54,639 bases of DNA from Burkholderia cepacia (GCF_001039005.1 NZ_LDWR01000074.1:1-54639), one strand, 5' to 3'. Shown: positions 44,802 to 53,884, counted from the first letter of the stretch. Translations and numbers: made by a program. The notes: generated from the sequence alone by a model not told the origin.

Positions 44802-46316
44802 ATGTCTTCATCACGCATCCTCGCTCCCGCCCTGCGTTCGCTCGTCCGCACCGCCGACGAAGCCGCCGCGCTGATCCGTCCCGGCATGACCGTCGCCATG
44901 AGCGGCTTCACGGGTTCGGGTTATCCGAAGGCCGTGCCGGCCGCGCTTGCCGCCCACATCGACGCGGCGCACACGCGCGGCGAGGATTTCCGGATCAACG
45001 TGCTGACGGGCGCGTCGACCGCGCCGGAACTCGACGGCGCGCTCGCCCGCACCAACGGCATCTCGATGCGGTTGCCGTACCAGTCCGACCCGACGCTGCG
45101 CGACAAGATCAATAGCGGCGAAGTCGACTACCAGGACGTCCACCTGAGCCACGTCGCGCAATATGCGTGGTTCGGGCTGTACGGCGATCTCGACGTCGCG
45201 ATCGTCGAAGTCGCGGGCATCCGCGAGGACGGGCTGCTGATTCCGTCCGCGTCGATCGGCAACAACAAGACCTGGCTCGAACGCGCGAAGCACGTGATCC
45301 TCGAGGTCAATGCGCGCCAGCCGCTCGGCCTCGACGGGATGCACGACGTCTATTACGGCACCGCGCTGCCGCCGCACCGCAAGCCGATTCCGCTGACGAA
45401 GAGCGACGACCGGATCGGCGAGCCGTACCTGCGCTGCCCGGCCGACAAGATCGTCGCGATCGTCGAGACCGATGCGCCGGATCGCAGCAACGCGTTCTCC
45501 GCGCCGGACGAGACGTCGAAGCAGATCGCGCTGCAACTGATCGACTTCCTGCGCCACGAAGTGAAGCGCGGCCGCCTGCCGGAAAACCTGCTGCCGCTGC
45601 AGTCGGGCGTCGGCAACATCACGAACGCGGTGCTCGCGGAACTCAGCTCGGCCGGCTTCTCGAACCTGACTGCGTATACCGAAGTGATCCAGGACGCGAT
45701 GCTCGACCTGCTCGACGACGGCACGCTGAGCTTTGCGTCGGCCACCGCGCTGTCGCTGAGCCCGGCCGCCGTGCAGCGCTTCGCCGACGAGATCGCGACG
45801 TTCCGCGAGAAGATCGTGCTGCGTCCGCAGGAGATCAGCAATCATCCGGAACTCGTGCGCCGCCTCGGCTGCATCGCGATGAACGGGATGATCGAGGCCG
45901 ACATCTACGGCAACGTGAACTCGACGCACGTGATGGGCACGAAGATCCAGAACGGCATTGGCGGTTCGGGCGACTTCGCGCGCAACGGCTACCTGTCGTG
46001 CTTCATGTCGGCAAGTACCGCGAAGGGCGGTGCAATCTCGCGGATCGTGCCGATGGCGAGCCACGTCGACCATACCGAGCACGACGTCGCGGTGGTCGTC
46101 ACCGAGCAGGGCCTCGCGGACCTGCGCGGCCTGTCGCCGAAGCAGCGCGCGCGCAAGGTCATCGCGACCTGCGCGCATCCGGATTACCGGCCGATGCTCG
46201 AGGATTACTTCGAGCGCGCGTCGCACGACAGCTTCGGCAAGCACACGCCGCACCTGCTCGCCGAGGCGCTGTCGTGGCACGAGCGCTACGTGCGCACGGG
46301 GACGATGAAGGCCTGA
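44802..46316 (+). CDS. Succinate/acetate CoA-transferase (acetyl-CoA hydrolase/transferase family)
   Basis: 504 residues from the ATG at 44802. Family I CoA-transferase features are present: GMTVAMSGFTGSGYPKAVPA near the N-terminus, the catalytic Glu region NLTAYTEVIQDAMLDLL, and KIQNGIGGSGDFARNGYLS in the C-terminal half, with VVVTEQGLADLRGLSPKQRA. Close relatives move CoA between succinate and acetate or propionate. It is a single-gene unit; its 3' end faces the efflux pump gene. Confidence 0.92.
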   Translation: MSSSRILAPALRSLVRTADEAAALIRPGMTVAMSGFTGSGYPKAVPAALAAHIDAAHTRGEDFRINVLTGASTAPELDGALARTNGISMRLPYQSDPTLRDKINSGEVDYQDVHLSHVAQYAWFGLYGDLDVAIVEVAGIREDGLLIPSASIGNNKTWLERAKHVILEVNARQPLGLDGMHDVYYGTALPPHRKPIPLTKSDDRIGEPYLRCPADKIVAIVETDAPDRSNAFSAPDETSKQIALQLIDFLRHEVKRGRLPENLLPLQSGVGNITNAVLAELSSAGFSNLTAYTEVIQDAMLDLLDDGTLSFASATALSLSPAAVQRFADEIATFREKIVLRPQEISNHPELVRRLGCIAMNGMIEADIYGNVNSTHVMGTKIQNGIGGSGDFARNGYLSCFMSASTAKGGAISRIVPMASHVDHTEHDVAVVVTEQGLADLRGLSPKQRARKVIATCAHPDYRPMLEDYFERASHDSFGKHTPHLLAEALSWHERYVRTGTMKA

Positions 46317-46327
46317 CGCGGCTTGCA

Positions 46328-46354
46328 GCGGGCGTGCGTCGCACGTGCGCCCGC
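46328..46354. terminator. Putative bidirectional hairpin terminator
   Basis: GCGGGCG and CGCCCGC pair across a 13-base loop with further possible inner pairing, between the convergent CoA-transferase and efflux pump genes. No T run. Confidence 0.4.
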
Positions 46355-46362
46355 CGTGATCG

Positions 46363-47892
46363 TCAATCCATCGCCGCGTGCGCGACATCGACGCTCGCCG
46401 TTTTCTGCGGCGGGCGGATCAGCAGCAACAGCGGAATCATCAGCAGCGTCGCGACGAACATCAGCTTGAAGTCGTTCAGGTACGCGATCATCGTCGCCTG
46501 CTGGTTGATCGTGCTGTCAAGCAGTGCGAGGTCGAGGCGGCTGCCGGTCATTGCCTGCACGGCCGGGTTGAACGGCGTGATGTGGGCGGCAAGATCGGCG
46601 TGCGAGACCTGCGTGTTGCGCGTCATCAGCGTCTGCACGATCGAGATGCCGATGCTGCTGCCGATGTTGCGCATCAGGCTGTAGGTGGCCGTGCCATCCG
46701 CGCGCAGGTCGGGCGCCAGCGTCGAGAACGACAGCGCGCTCAGCGGCACGAACACAAGCCCCAGCCCGAAGCCCTGGACCACGCCCGGCCACACGATGTC
46801 CGATTCGGACAGCACGACCGTGTACTGCATCATCTGCCAGAGCGCGAGCGCGGAAATCGACAGTCCCGCGAGCAGCAGCAGCCGCGCATCCACGTATTTC
46901 AGCAGCCTTCCGACGAACAGCATCGCGATCATCGTGCCGGCGCCGCTCGGCGCGGTGACGAGGCCCGTCGTCGCGACCGGGTAGCCCATCAGGTTCTGCA
47001 GCATCGGCGGCAGCAGCGCGCGCGTCGCATACAGCACCGCGCCGACCACGAAGATGAACAGCGTGCCCGTGGCGAAATTCGGGTCGCGTAGCAATTCCGA
47101 CTTGAAGAACGAGGCCTTGCCGACGGTCGCCGTATGCACGAGGAAGAACGCGAAGCTGAGCGCCGCGACGAGCGCCTCGATGCGGATCTCGTACGAACCG
47201 AACCAGTCGAGTTGTTCGCCGCGGTCGAGCATCGCCTGGAACGCGCCGATCGCGAGCGCCAGCGTCGCGAAGCCGAACGCGTCGAAGTTCACGTGCGGGC
47301 GCGGCGCGCGTGCGGGCAGGAAGGTCATCACGCCGGCCAGCGCGAACGCGCCGATCGGCACGTTGATGAAGAACACCCAGCGCCAGTTGTAGCTGTCGGT
47401 GAGCCAGCCGCCGAGCGTCGGGCCGAGGATCGGGCCGACCATCACGCCCATCCCCCAGATCGCCATCGCCTGGCCTTGTTTCTCGCGCGGGTTGATGTCG
47501 AGCAGGATCGACTGCGACAGCGGTACCAGCGCGGCGCCGAACACACCCTGCAGCATCCGCGCGCCGACGATCTGCACGAGCGACTCGGCCAGCCCGCACA
47601 GTGCCGATGCGACCGTGAAGCCCGCGATCGAGACGATCAGCAGCCGCTTGACGCTGAGCCGGTCGGACAACCAGCCGGTGAGCGGCGTCGCGATCGCCGC
47701 GGCGACGATATAGGAGGTCAGCACCCATGTGATCTCGTCCTGCGACGCGGAAAGGGTGCCCTGCATGTGCGGCAGCGCGACGTTCGCGATCGTGCTGTCG
47801 AGGGTCTGGATCAGCGTGGCGAGCATGATCGACAGGGTCAGCATCGGCCGGTTCAGGGCGGGCGAGGCGGGGGCGTCGGCGGCGGGGTTCAA
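46363..47892 (-). CDS. DHA2-family (EmrB/QacA-like) multidrug efflux transporter
   Basis: 509 residues if translation begins at the TTG at 47892, which has CGGAGAC 8 bases upstream; an ATG at 47937 is the alternative. About 14 membrane segments. Family motifs: LIQTLDSTIANVALPHMQGT in TM1, GWLSDRLSVKRLL in the first loop, and WGMGVMVGPILGPTLGGWLT in motif C. This class exports drugs or fatty acids by proton antiport, often with an EmrA-type partner, which is absent here. It is divergent from a MarR regulator with a palindrome between them. Confidence 0.9.
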   Translation of the reverse strand: MNPAADAPASPALNRPMLTLSIMLATLIQTLDSTIANVALPHMQGTLSASQDEITWVLTSYIVAAAIATPLTGWLSDRLSVKRLLIVSIAGFTVASALCGLAESLVQIVGARMLQGVFGAALVPLSQSILLDINPREKQGQAMAIWGMGVMVGPILGPTLGGWLTDSYNWRWVFFINVPIGAFALAGVMTFLPARAPRPHVNFDAFGFATLALAIGAFQAMLDRGEQLDWFGSYEIRIEALVAALSFAFFLVHTATVGKASFFKSELLRDPNFATGTLFIFVVGAVLYATRALLPPMLQNLMGYPVATTGLVTAPSGAGTMIAMLFVGRLLKYVDARLLLLAGLSISALALWQMMQYTVVLSESDIVWPGVVQGFGLGLVFVPLSALSFSTLAPDLRADGTATYSLMRNIGSSIGISIVQTLMTRNTQVSHADLAAHITPFNPAVQAMTGSRLDLALLDSTINQQATMIAYLNDFKLMFVATLLMIPLLLLIRPPQKTASVDVAHAAMD

Positions 47893-47947
47893 GCGGGTGT
47901 CTCCGTAGGGCGGTCGCCGTGGGCGGCGATCCGGCATGGCGCCAATT

Positions 47948-47961
47948 ATAAGCATGCTTAT
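47948..47961. promoter_or_regulatory. Probable MarR operator
   Basis: ATAAGCATGCTTAT is a perfect 14-base palindrome between the divergent efflux pump and MarR genes; a second half-like GCGCTTAT follows 12 bases later. MarR proteins bind such short palindromes in shared promoters. Confidence 0.65.
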
Positions 47962-48027
47962 CATATATGCGCTTATCGCAGGCCCGCGAGCCGCGGGCCG
48001 GTGACGGCTTGACCCTATAATCGGCGG

Positions 48028-48468
48028 ATGGACAAGACCTACGAGAACCGGATCGGCTACCTGATTTCAGACGTGGCCCGCCTGCAAGGACGCCTGTTCG
48101 ACCGGCGTGCGAAGCGCATCGGGCTGACGCGCGCGCAAAGCCGTGTGCTCGCCTACCTGACGTGGAAAGGCGAGATGAATCAGGCGCGGCTCGCCGAATG
48201 GCTCGAGATCACGCCGATCTCGCTCACGCGGCTGCTCGACCGGATGGAAAGCTATGGCTGGATCGAACGCATCGCGAACGACGACGACCGTCGCGCGTTC
48301 GTGATCCGGTTGACCGACAAGGCGCGCGAGATCTTTCCGCAGATGCTCGAAGTCGGCGATACCGTCACCGACGACGGGCTGCGCGGCTTCACGCCCGACG
48401 AGCGCGATACGCTGGTGCGCCTGCTCGGGCGCGTGCGCCACAACCTGATCGACTGCGGCGGGGAGTGA
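48028..48468 (+). CDS. MarR-family transcriptional regulator
   Basis: 146 residues. The winged helix-turn-helix is at about residues 50-105 (NQARLAEWLEITPISLTRLL, then DRMESYGWIERIANDDDRRA), with the wing Asp/Arg pair typical of MarR. The gene is divergent from the DHA2 efflux pump; repression of both genes with relief by a pump substrate is the usual arrangement. Confidence 0.93.
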   Translation: MDKTYENRIGYLISDVARLQGRLFDRRAKRIGLTRAQSRVLAYLTWKGEMNQARLAEWLEITPISLTRLLDRMESYGWIERIANDDDRRAFVIRLTDKAREIFPQMLEVGDTVTDDGLRGFTPDERDTLVRLLGRVRHNLIDCGGE

Positions 48469-48615
48469 TGCACGTGGCCATCCGGGCGCGCCGGGTGGCG
48501 GGATCGAAAACAACGAGAACAGCGGGAGACAGGGCGTCGGCACGACGCATCGCAGGCTTCAGTGATGGCTGGCCGAGCCGGTACCACCCTGCATGGCTCC
48601 CGCAAAGCCCCATGT

Positions 48616-49113
48616 TCAACGGCCCAGCGCCGCGAGCGTGAACGCCGCCAGATAGAGACCCACACCGTACGACAGATGCGTGACGATGCTGCGCCGGCGC
48701 GCGACGCCCGGGTGAGGCGTGCGCGATGCGGCGATGCCGAAGCCGAACGCGGGCTGCATCACGAAGAACGGTGCGACCACGCTGGCGAGGCCGGCGACGA
48801 GCGCGGGCAGCGGCGTCGGCGTGCCGATCCACGCCGTGCCCGCGATCGCGACGGGCAGCGCCGCGAACGCGATGCCGATCGCGTAATGCGCGATCCAGCC
48901 GAGTGTGCGCTCGCCCGGCACGGGCGGCGCGGCGACGATCGACACGTGCCGGAACCGGCCGTGCATCATGTGGCCGATCCAGCGGCCGACCAGCGCAAAG
49001 TCGAGCGACGGAATGCCGAACGCACGCCGCCGGAACAGCGCCCACAGATCCGTCACGAGCGTGGCGCCTACGCCGATCAGCACCAGGTCGAACAGGATAT
49101 CGGCCGGGCTCAT
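48616..49113 (-). CDS. DUF2938 membrane protein
   Basis: 165 residues from the ATG at 49113; an ATG at 49197 would add a polar 28-residue tail with His and Pro and is less likely. Four membrane segments. Conserved pieces are VGATLVTDLWALFRRRAFGI, HMMHGRFRHVSIVAAPPV and GIAASRTPHPGVARRRSIVT, typical of DUF2938. Function unknown. It is divergent from a MerR regulator with a SoxR-box-like element between them, so redox or electrophile control is possible. Confidence 0.82.
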   Translation of the reverse strand: MSPADILFDLVLIGVGATLVTDLWALFRRRAFGIPSLDFALVGRWIGHMMHGRFRHVSIVAAPPVPGERTLGWIAHYAIGIAFAALPVAIAGTAWIGTPTPLPALVAGLASVVAPFFVMQPAFGFGIAASRTPHPGVARRRSIVTHLSYGVGLYLAAFTLAALGR

Positions 49114-49223
49114 CGCGCGTGGTGGACGGTGACGGCAACGCGGCGCAGCGGAAGGCGGGGTGGTTTCAGCGGTTTCATGATGGTCCAGGCTTGTCATTAC
49201 GGAGTCGAGCGACTATCTTGCAA

Positions 49224-49241
49224 CTTCAAGTTCACTTGAGG
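49224..49241. promoter_or_regulatory. SoxR-box-like MerR operator
   Basis: CTTCAAGTTCACTTGAGG is a near-palindrome matching the SoxR-box pattern at 16 of 18 positions. It ends 6 bases before the MerR start codon and lies between divergent genes, so the MerR protein probably controls itself and the DUF2938 gene. Confidence 0.6.
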
Positions 49242-49247
49242 TCAAGC

Positions 49248-49673
49248 ATGAGCCGTCTGGATATCGCGGAGGTCGCACGTCGCACGGGATTGCCCGCATC
49301 GACGCTGCGCTACTACGAGGAAAAGGGGCTGATCGTCCCGAACGGCCGGCACGGGCTGCGGCGGCAATACGACGAGTCGGTGCTGGAGCGCCTGGCGCTG
49401 ATCGCGCTCGGCCGCGAGGCCGGTTTTTCGCTTGACGACATCCTCGCGATGGTCGGCGCCGACGGCCGGCCCGCGATCGATCGCGTGAAGCTCGACGGCA
49501 AGGCCGACGAACTCGATCGCACGATCCGCCGCCTCGGCGCCGTGCGCGATGCGCTGCGCCATGCGGCCGTGTGCCCGGCGTCGAACCATCTCGAATGCCC
49601 GTCGTTCCAGAAGCTGCTGCGCATCGCCGCGCATCGTCATCCGGCGCGCCGCACGAAGGCGGAAAGCGCTTAG
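49248..49673 (+). CDS. MerR-family transcriptional regulator
   Basis: 141 residues. N-terminal HTH (LDIAEVARRTGLPASTLRYY and EEKGLIVPNGR), a coiled-coil dimer helix at about residues 80-110, and a C-terminal pair of Cys (VCPASNHLECPSF, spaced ten residues apart) that could sense oxidants or bind metal. The Cys spacing differs from the four-Cys cluster of SoxR, so it is not SoxR itself. Start chosen at 49248, just after its operator. Confidence 0.9.
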   Translation: MSRLDIAEVARRTGLPASTLRYYEEKGLIVPNGRHGLRRQYDESVLERLALIALGREAGFSLDDILAMVGADGRPAIDRVKLDGKADELDRTIRRLGAVRDALRHAAVCPASNHLECPSFQKLLRIAAHRHPARRTKAESA

Positions 49674-49789
49674 GCGGTCGGCCCGCGCGATGCGTGTCAT
49701 CGGCGGGATGCAGCGGAGGTCCGGAGGCAGGGTGGCGCGCCACGCTACGTCAGTCCGGACGTCGCAAACAGGGACAACGGGGTTGCCGC

Positions 49790-50542
49790 GTGTGGTTTTT
49801 CTATCTGCTTTACGTGCTTCCGGCCGCGTACGCGGCATCGAAGGTCGGGCCGCATTACGGGTTTCTCGCCGGGTTCGCGACGCTGGCCGCCGTACTGGCG
49901 ACGCAGACCGCGCTGCTGACGTGGGGTGCGGCCCGGGTGAAACGGCGGCGTGCGGCCGCCGCGCCGCCTGCGGCGATCGTGCCGGCCGACCTCCCCGAGG
50001 CCGAGCCGGATGACGAGCCGGACGTGCGGCTGCGATACGGCGAGCATGCGCGATTCAAGCAACTGGTCCTGGTAGCCGGCGACACGCGGCTCGACGTCAC
50101 GCGCCGTTTCTACGACGAGTTGAAGCGGGGGATCGAATCGTTCGTGGAGATCGACGCAGGCCGCGACGGATCGGGCGCGGCGATGGTTTCGGCGGCCGAG
50201 CTTGCGCCAGCGGACGACACGCTGACTGTGTTCGTGTCGAACGACGGTGCGTGGTCGGGGTTCCGCGTCGGCGACGACGCCTTCCGGTTCCGCCACGGCG
50301 CGATCACGAGGCTGAAGTTGACGCGGGTGCTGCCGCTACGCTGGGTGGGCGGCTACATGGTGACGTTGTGGTTCGACGTGCCAAACCTGAAAAAGCTGAC
50401 CGAGTACGTATCGCACTCGACGTTGTTCGATCTGGATCTGGAGCATTCCGACAGCCGTTCACGCGCGCTTACCCACGCATGTCGCGAGATTGCCGACGTG
50501 CTCGACGCGGCATTCGACTTCGACGACGCCTCCGACGCATGA
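49790..50542 (+). CDS. Membrane-anchored hypothetical protein
   Basis: 250 residues from a GTG at 49790, which gives a hydrophobic start (VWFFYLLYVLPAAYAASKVG and a second segment AGFATLAAVLATQTALL). A charged linker (about 55-75) leads to a soluble domain with mixed strands and helices (LDVTRRFYDELKRGIESFVE, then DTLTVFVSNDGAWSGFRVGD). The frame is open upstream but overlaps the MerR gene. No family recognised; the start is uncertain. Confidence 0.65.
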   Translation: MWFFYLLYVLPAAYAASKVGPHYGFLAGFATLAAVLATQTALLTWGAARVKRRRAAAAPPAAIVPADLPEAEPDDEPDVRLRYGEHARFKQLVLVAGDTRLDVTRRFYDELKRGIESFVEIDAGRDGSGAAMVSAAELAPADDTLTVFVSNDGAWSGFRVGDDAFRFRHGAITRLKLTRVLPLRWVGGYMVTLWFDVPNLKKLTEYVSHSTLFDLDLEHSDSRSRALTHACREIADVLDAAFDFDDASDA

Positions 50543-50543
50543 C

Positions 50544-51425
50544 TCATCCCGCGTAATACACGCGGCATTCCATCTCGCGCCCGCGCACGATGCGCTTGCC
50601 GACCAGCGAGCCGAACGTTTCGGTGAAGACGGTACGCTGATGCTCGCACTGCACGGCGTCGTAGAAATAGAGCGACACCCAGTTCGTCGGGCGGCCGGCT
50701 TCCGGCGTGCGCGCGGCGGCCAGCAGGCACAGCGCCGTGAAATGCCAGCCGCCTTTGGTCACGTGCATCACGGGCGGCGGTACGTAGCCGTCCGCGTTCA
50801 GGCGCCGGTGCGCGAGCGTCGGCAGCACGCCGGCGGCCGCCTTGTTGCGGTACAGGCGGTCGATGTAGAGCAGCAGTTCGACCGGCGGTTCCGTGCCGGG
50901 GCCGGCGTCTTGCGCGTGGCTCTGCCAGCGCCGGCGGCGGGTCAGCACGTCGTCGAGCGCGCTGCGGATGCCGGCCGCGCGCCGCGGGCCGACACCCGAG
51001 ATCGTCTCGAGCTGGCCGTTGCGGGCCGCGCGTTCGAGCTCCTCAAGCGTATCGATATGCAGCAGGTCGTGAATGCGTAGCGCGAGCGCATGGCCGATGC
51101 CCGGCACGGCTTCGAACGCGGAGGCGCGTTCGGCGTCGCCGCGCAGGCGGTCGAGCTGGCGCCAGTGCCCCGTCACCAGCAGCTCGGCGATGGCCTGCGC
51201 AACGCCCGTGCCGATCTCGGGCAGCGCGCCGAGCGTGTCCACGCCACCGGCCTCGAACAGCGTGCGGATGTCGTGGTCGTGCGCATCGACCGTATCGGCC
51301 GACGCGCGGTACGCGGCGACCCGATACGGATTCGCACCCTGGTCGGCCAGCCGCTGAGCGGCCTCGCGCAGGCATGCCGCGATATGCCGGTTTTCCTCGT
51401 ACGTTTGGCTGATGGTCGTCTGCAT
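50544..51425 (-). CDS. Helix-hairpin-helix protein related to DNA polymerase X N-termini
   Basis: 293 residues from the ATG at 51425. Residues about 8-75 match the PolX-type 8-kDa helical domain (ANPYRVAAYRASADTVDAHD, TLGALPEIGTGVAQAIAELL). Two further helix-hairpin-helix units follow (EAVPGIGHALALRIHDLL and TISGVGPRRAAGIRSALDD). The polymerase palm and PHP domain are absent; instead there is a C-terminal region of about 110 residues (VELLLYIDRLYRNKAAAGVL, HVTKGGWHFTALCLLAAAR, NWVSLYFYDAVQCEHQRTVF) with no recognised family. Non-specific DNA binding is likely; catalysis is unknown. Confidence 0.82.
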   Translation of the reverse strand: MQTTISQTYEENRHIAACLREAAQRLADQGANPYRVAAYRASADTVDAHDHDIRTLFEAGGVDTLGALPEIGTGVAQAIAELLVTGHWRQLDRLRGDAERASAFEAVPGIGHALALRIHDLLHIDTLEELERAARNGQLETISGVGPRRAAGIRSALDDVLTRRRRWQSHAQDAGPGTEPPVELLLYIDRLYRNKAAAGVLPTLAHRRLNADGYVPPPVMHVTKGGWHFTALCLLAAARTPEAGRPTNWVSLYFYDAVQCEHQRTVFTETFGSLVGKRIVRGREMECRVYYAG

Positions 51426-51559
51426 GGCGCGGGACCTGGGGAAGCACAAACGAAATGGACGCGGCGAGCGATGCGCCGGTCGGCCTTTCACCATTGTCGC
51501 GGTACGCGACGAACAAAACTTGACGCACGTCAATGGCAAACGTAGCACATGCGCGAAGC

Positions 51560-51592
51560 GCACGGTCGTGCCGGCAGATGGCACGACCGTGC
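51560..51592 (-). terminator. Hairpin terminator of the sigma factor gene
   Basis: A perfect 13-base stem (GCACGGTCGTGCC with GGCACGACCGTGC) and 7-base loop starts 15 bases beyond the stop codon of the sigma factor gene. It lacks a strong T run. Confidence 0.55.
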
Positions 51593-51606
51593 GTCGCTTG
51601 ACCCGA

Positions 51607-53142
51607 TCACGCGTCGAGAAACGACTGCGCGTTCTCGGCCTCGGCGGCCGTGCGCAGCGTGGCGAGCGCGCGCTTCTCGATCTGCCGCACGCGCTCGCGC
51701 GACATGCCCGCGTCGTGCGCAATCGCGTCGTAGGTATCGGGCTCGGTGCCGCCGAGGCCGAAGCGCCGGCGCAGCACGTCGGCCTCGGCCGGCGTGACCG
51801 ACCGGAGCAGCGACGTCACGCATTCGCGCATGCGCGTATCGGCCAGTTGCTCGAACGGGCTGGCCGATGCCTGGTCCTCGATCAGATCCACGAGGCCGGT
51901 GTCCGCGTCGGGCAGCGGCGTGTCGATCGAGAGGGGCTCGGCGGGCAGCGCGAGCACCGCGCGCAGCTTGTCCTCGTCGAGACCGGTTTCGGCCGCGAGT
52001 TCGGCCGGCGTCGCCTTGCGGCCCGTGCGCTGGCGAAAGCGCAGCGCATGCCGCTGCACGCGCTGGTACTGGTCGCCGACGTGCACGGGCACCCGAATCG
52101 TGCGCGAGCGATCCGCGACCGCGCGCGTGATCGCCTGGCGGATCCACCAGGTCGCGTAGGTCGAGAACTTGAATCCGCGCCGGTATTCGAATTTCTCGAT
52201 CGCGCGCATCAGGCCGAGGCAACCGTCCTGCACGAGGTCGGGCAGGTCGACACCGCGGTTCATGTACTTGCGGGCGATCGACAGCACGAGCCGCAGGTTC
52301 GCCTCGAGCATCGCGCGGGTGGCGTCGTGCACCTTCTGCTGGCCGTCGCTCAGCGCGGCTGCGAGTGCACGTCGCGCGACCGCGTCGAAGCGGGCGGTTT
52401 CACCGGTGGCGCCATCATGCGGCGCCGCCGCGAGCGCGCGCACGACACGGCTCGCGTCGTCGACGGCCGGCGCGACCCACACGATCGAACCGAGCAGGGC
52501 GGCCATGCGGTTGCGTGCGTCGCGGTATTCGTCCGAACGGCAGCCATGCGCAAGCAGTGCGCCGCGCAGCGCCGAGACGGCTGCCTGCAGCGCGTCGTAG
52601 CTGGCGGGCAACGGCGTGTCGGTGGTGTCGTCATCGGATGGACCGGTTGCGGCGGCCGCACCCGTCGCGCGGTGACGCGCAAGCAGCGCGTCGACCGCCG
52701 CCGGACAGCCGGCCACCGCGTGCAGCACCTGGTGGCGGCCCGTCTCGATCTCGCGGGCGAGCACGATTTCGCCTTCGCGCGTGAGCAGCGGTACCGCCTG
52801 CATGCGCCGCATATAGAGCGCGAGCGGATCGGTCGACGCGCTCGTGCCCCGTGCGAGATCGCCGAGCACGGCCCGGCCTTCGTCGAGCGCGTCGCGATCG
52901 ACGTCGACAGGCGCCGTGCCGGCGAACGGCGCGGGCGCGGCCGGCTCGTCGAGCACGGCGATGCCGATGTCGGCGAGCGCGGCGCGCACGACGTCGAGCG
53001 CGTCGGGGCTGTCGCTTTCGGGCGGCAGCGCGTCGACGAGGTCGGCGTGCGTCAGATAACCCTGTTCGCCGGCGAGCGCCAGCAACTGGATGATCGGATC
53101 GAGCGGCGTGTCCGCCCGGAGAGTGGGGCGTGGCGTAGTCAT
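51607..53142 (-). CDS. RpoD-like alternative sigma-70 factor (group 2)
   Basis: 511 residues. An N-terminal region 1.1-like part (about 12-60), region 1.2 (DPLALYMRRMQAVPLLTREG, about 105-125), a variable segment of about 140 residues, region 2 (ANLRLVLSIARKYMNRGVDL and FKFSTYATWWIRQAITRAVA), region 3 (about 360-420) and region 4 with the -35 recognition helix (DAIAHDAGMSRERVRQIEKR). Region 2.4 is close to RpoD, so it probably reads RpoD-like promoters. It is smaller than the housekeeping RpoD, hence a paralogue, expected to act under particular conditions. Confidence 0.93.
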   Translation of the reverse strand: MTTPRPTLRADTPLDPIIQLLALAGEQGYLTHADLVDALPPESDSPDALDVVRAALADIGIAVLDEPAAPAPFAGTAPVDVDRDALDEGRAVLGDLARGTSASTDPLALYMRRMQAVPLLTREGEIVLAREIETGRHQVLHAVAGCPAAVDALLARHRATGAAAATGPSDDDTTDTPLPASYDALQAAVSALRGALLAHGCRSDEYRDARNRMAALLGSIVWVAPAVDDASRVVRALAAAPHDGATGETARFDAVARRALAAALSDGQQKVHDATRAMLEANLRLVLSIARKYMNRGVDLPDLVQDGCLGLMRAIEKFEYRRGFKFSTYATWWIRQAITRAVADRSRTIRVPVHVGDQYQRVQRHALRFRQRTGRKATPAELAAETGLDEDKLRAVLALPAEPLSIDTPLPDADTGLVDLIEDQASASPFEQLADTRMRECVTSLLRSVTPAEADVLRRRFGLGGTEPDTYDAIAHDAGMSRERVRQIEKRALATLRTAAEAENAQSFLDA

Positions 53143-53440
53143 GTCGATGGCGGCGTGAGCCGCGTTCCTGTCTGGGCGGGCCGAAGTCCGCCGGATTCTG
53201 GCAACCCGGATGTCCGCGAACGCCCGTTCGCGCCGGTCAGCCTGACATCGTTCAAGTTGAGGGCATTTGCGCCAACTTCAACGCGGGCGCGGCAGACGTG
53301 CCAGCACGCGGCATGCCCGCACGACCGTCCGGTGCAGGAAACAAAAAGTAACCGATCATACCCGCGGAAATCTGCAGGGGACGTAAGCTAGAGTCAAGCG
53401 CGCGCCCGGCGGCGACGCGCGGATTCTGCCGGAGCATGAG

Positions 53441-53851
53441 ATGAACCCGATTCCCGCCGCGAGGCCTGCCGTCATCGCGCTCGCCGCGCTGACGCTCGGC
53501 GGCTGCTACTACACAAGCCCGTACGGTTATGCGCCATATTACGCGCCGGTGCCCGCCACGGTGACGCAGCGCGAAATCCCGGTGGCACCGGCCCCATCTG
53601 GTCCGGCCCTTTCACCGATGCCCGGCACGCCAGCCGACGTCGATGCGCAGGCACCCGTGTACGTCGCACCGGCCTATGTGCCGCCGCCGTATCCGGTCTA
53701 CTACCCCGGATACTACCCGGGCTGGTACGGGCCGCCCGTGACGATCGGCTTCTGGGGCCGTTGGGGCGGCGGATACTGGGGTGGCCGCGGCGGCTACTGG
53801 CACCGCCCGTGGGGCGGTGGGCATTGGGGTGGCGGCGGCCATCGGCACTGA
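53441..53851 (+). CDS. Small Tyr/Pro/Gly-rich lipoprotein
   Basis: 136 residues. Signal peptide with lipobox LGGC (Cys23) followed by a low-complexity mature part rich in Tyr and Pro (PYGYAPYYAPVP, YPVYYPGYYPGWYGPP) and ending in Gly/Trp/His repeats (WGGGYWGGRGGYWHRP and GGGHWGGGGHRH). Probably attached to the outer membrane; the His-rich tail could bind metal. No family function known. Confidence 0.72.
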   Translation: MNPIPAARPAVIALAALTLGGCYYTSPYGYAPYYAPVPATVTQREIPVAPAPSGPALSPMPGTPADVDAQAPVYVAPAYVPPPYPVYYPGYYPGWYGPPVTIGFWGRWGGGYWGGRGGYWHRPWGGGHWGGGGHRH

Positions 53852-53884
53852 CCGGCGCGCGGCGGCACCGCGCGGGAGAGCATC

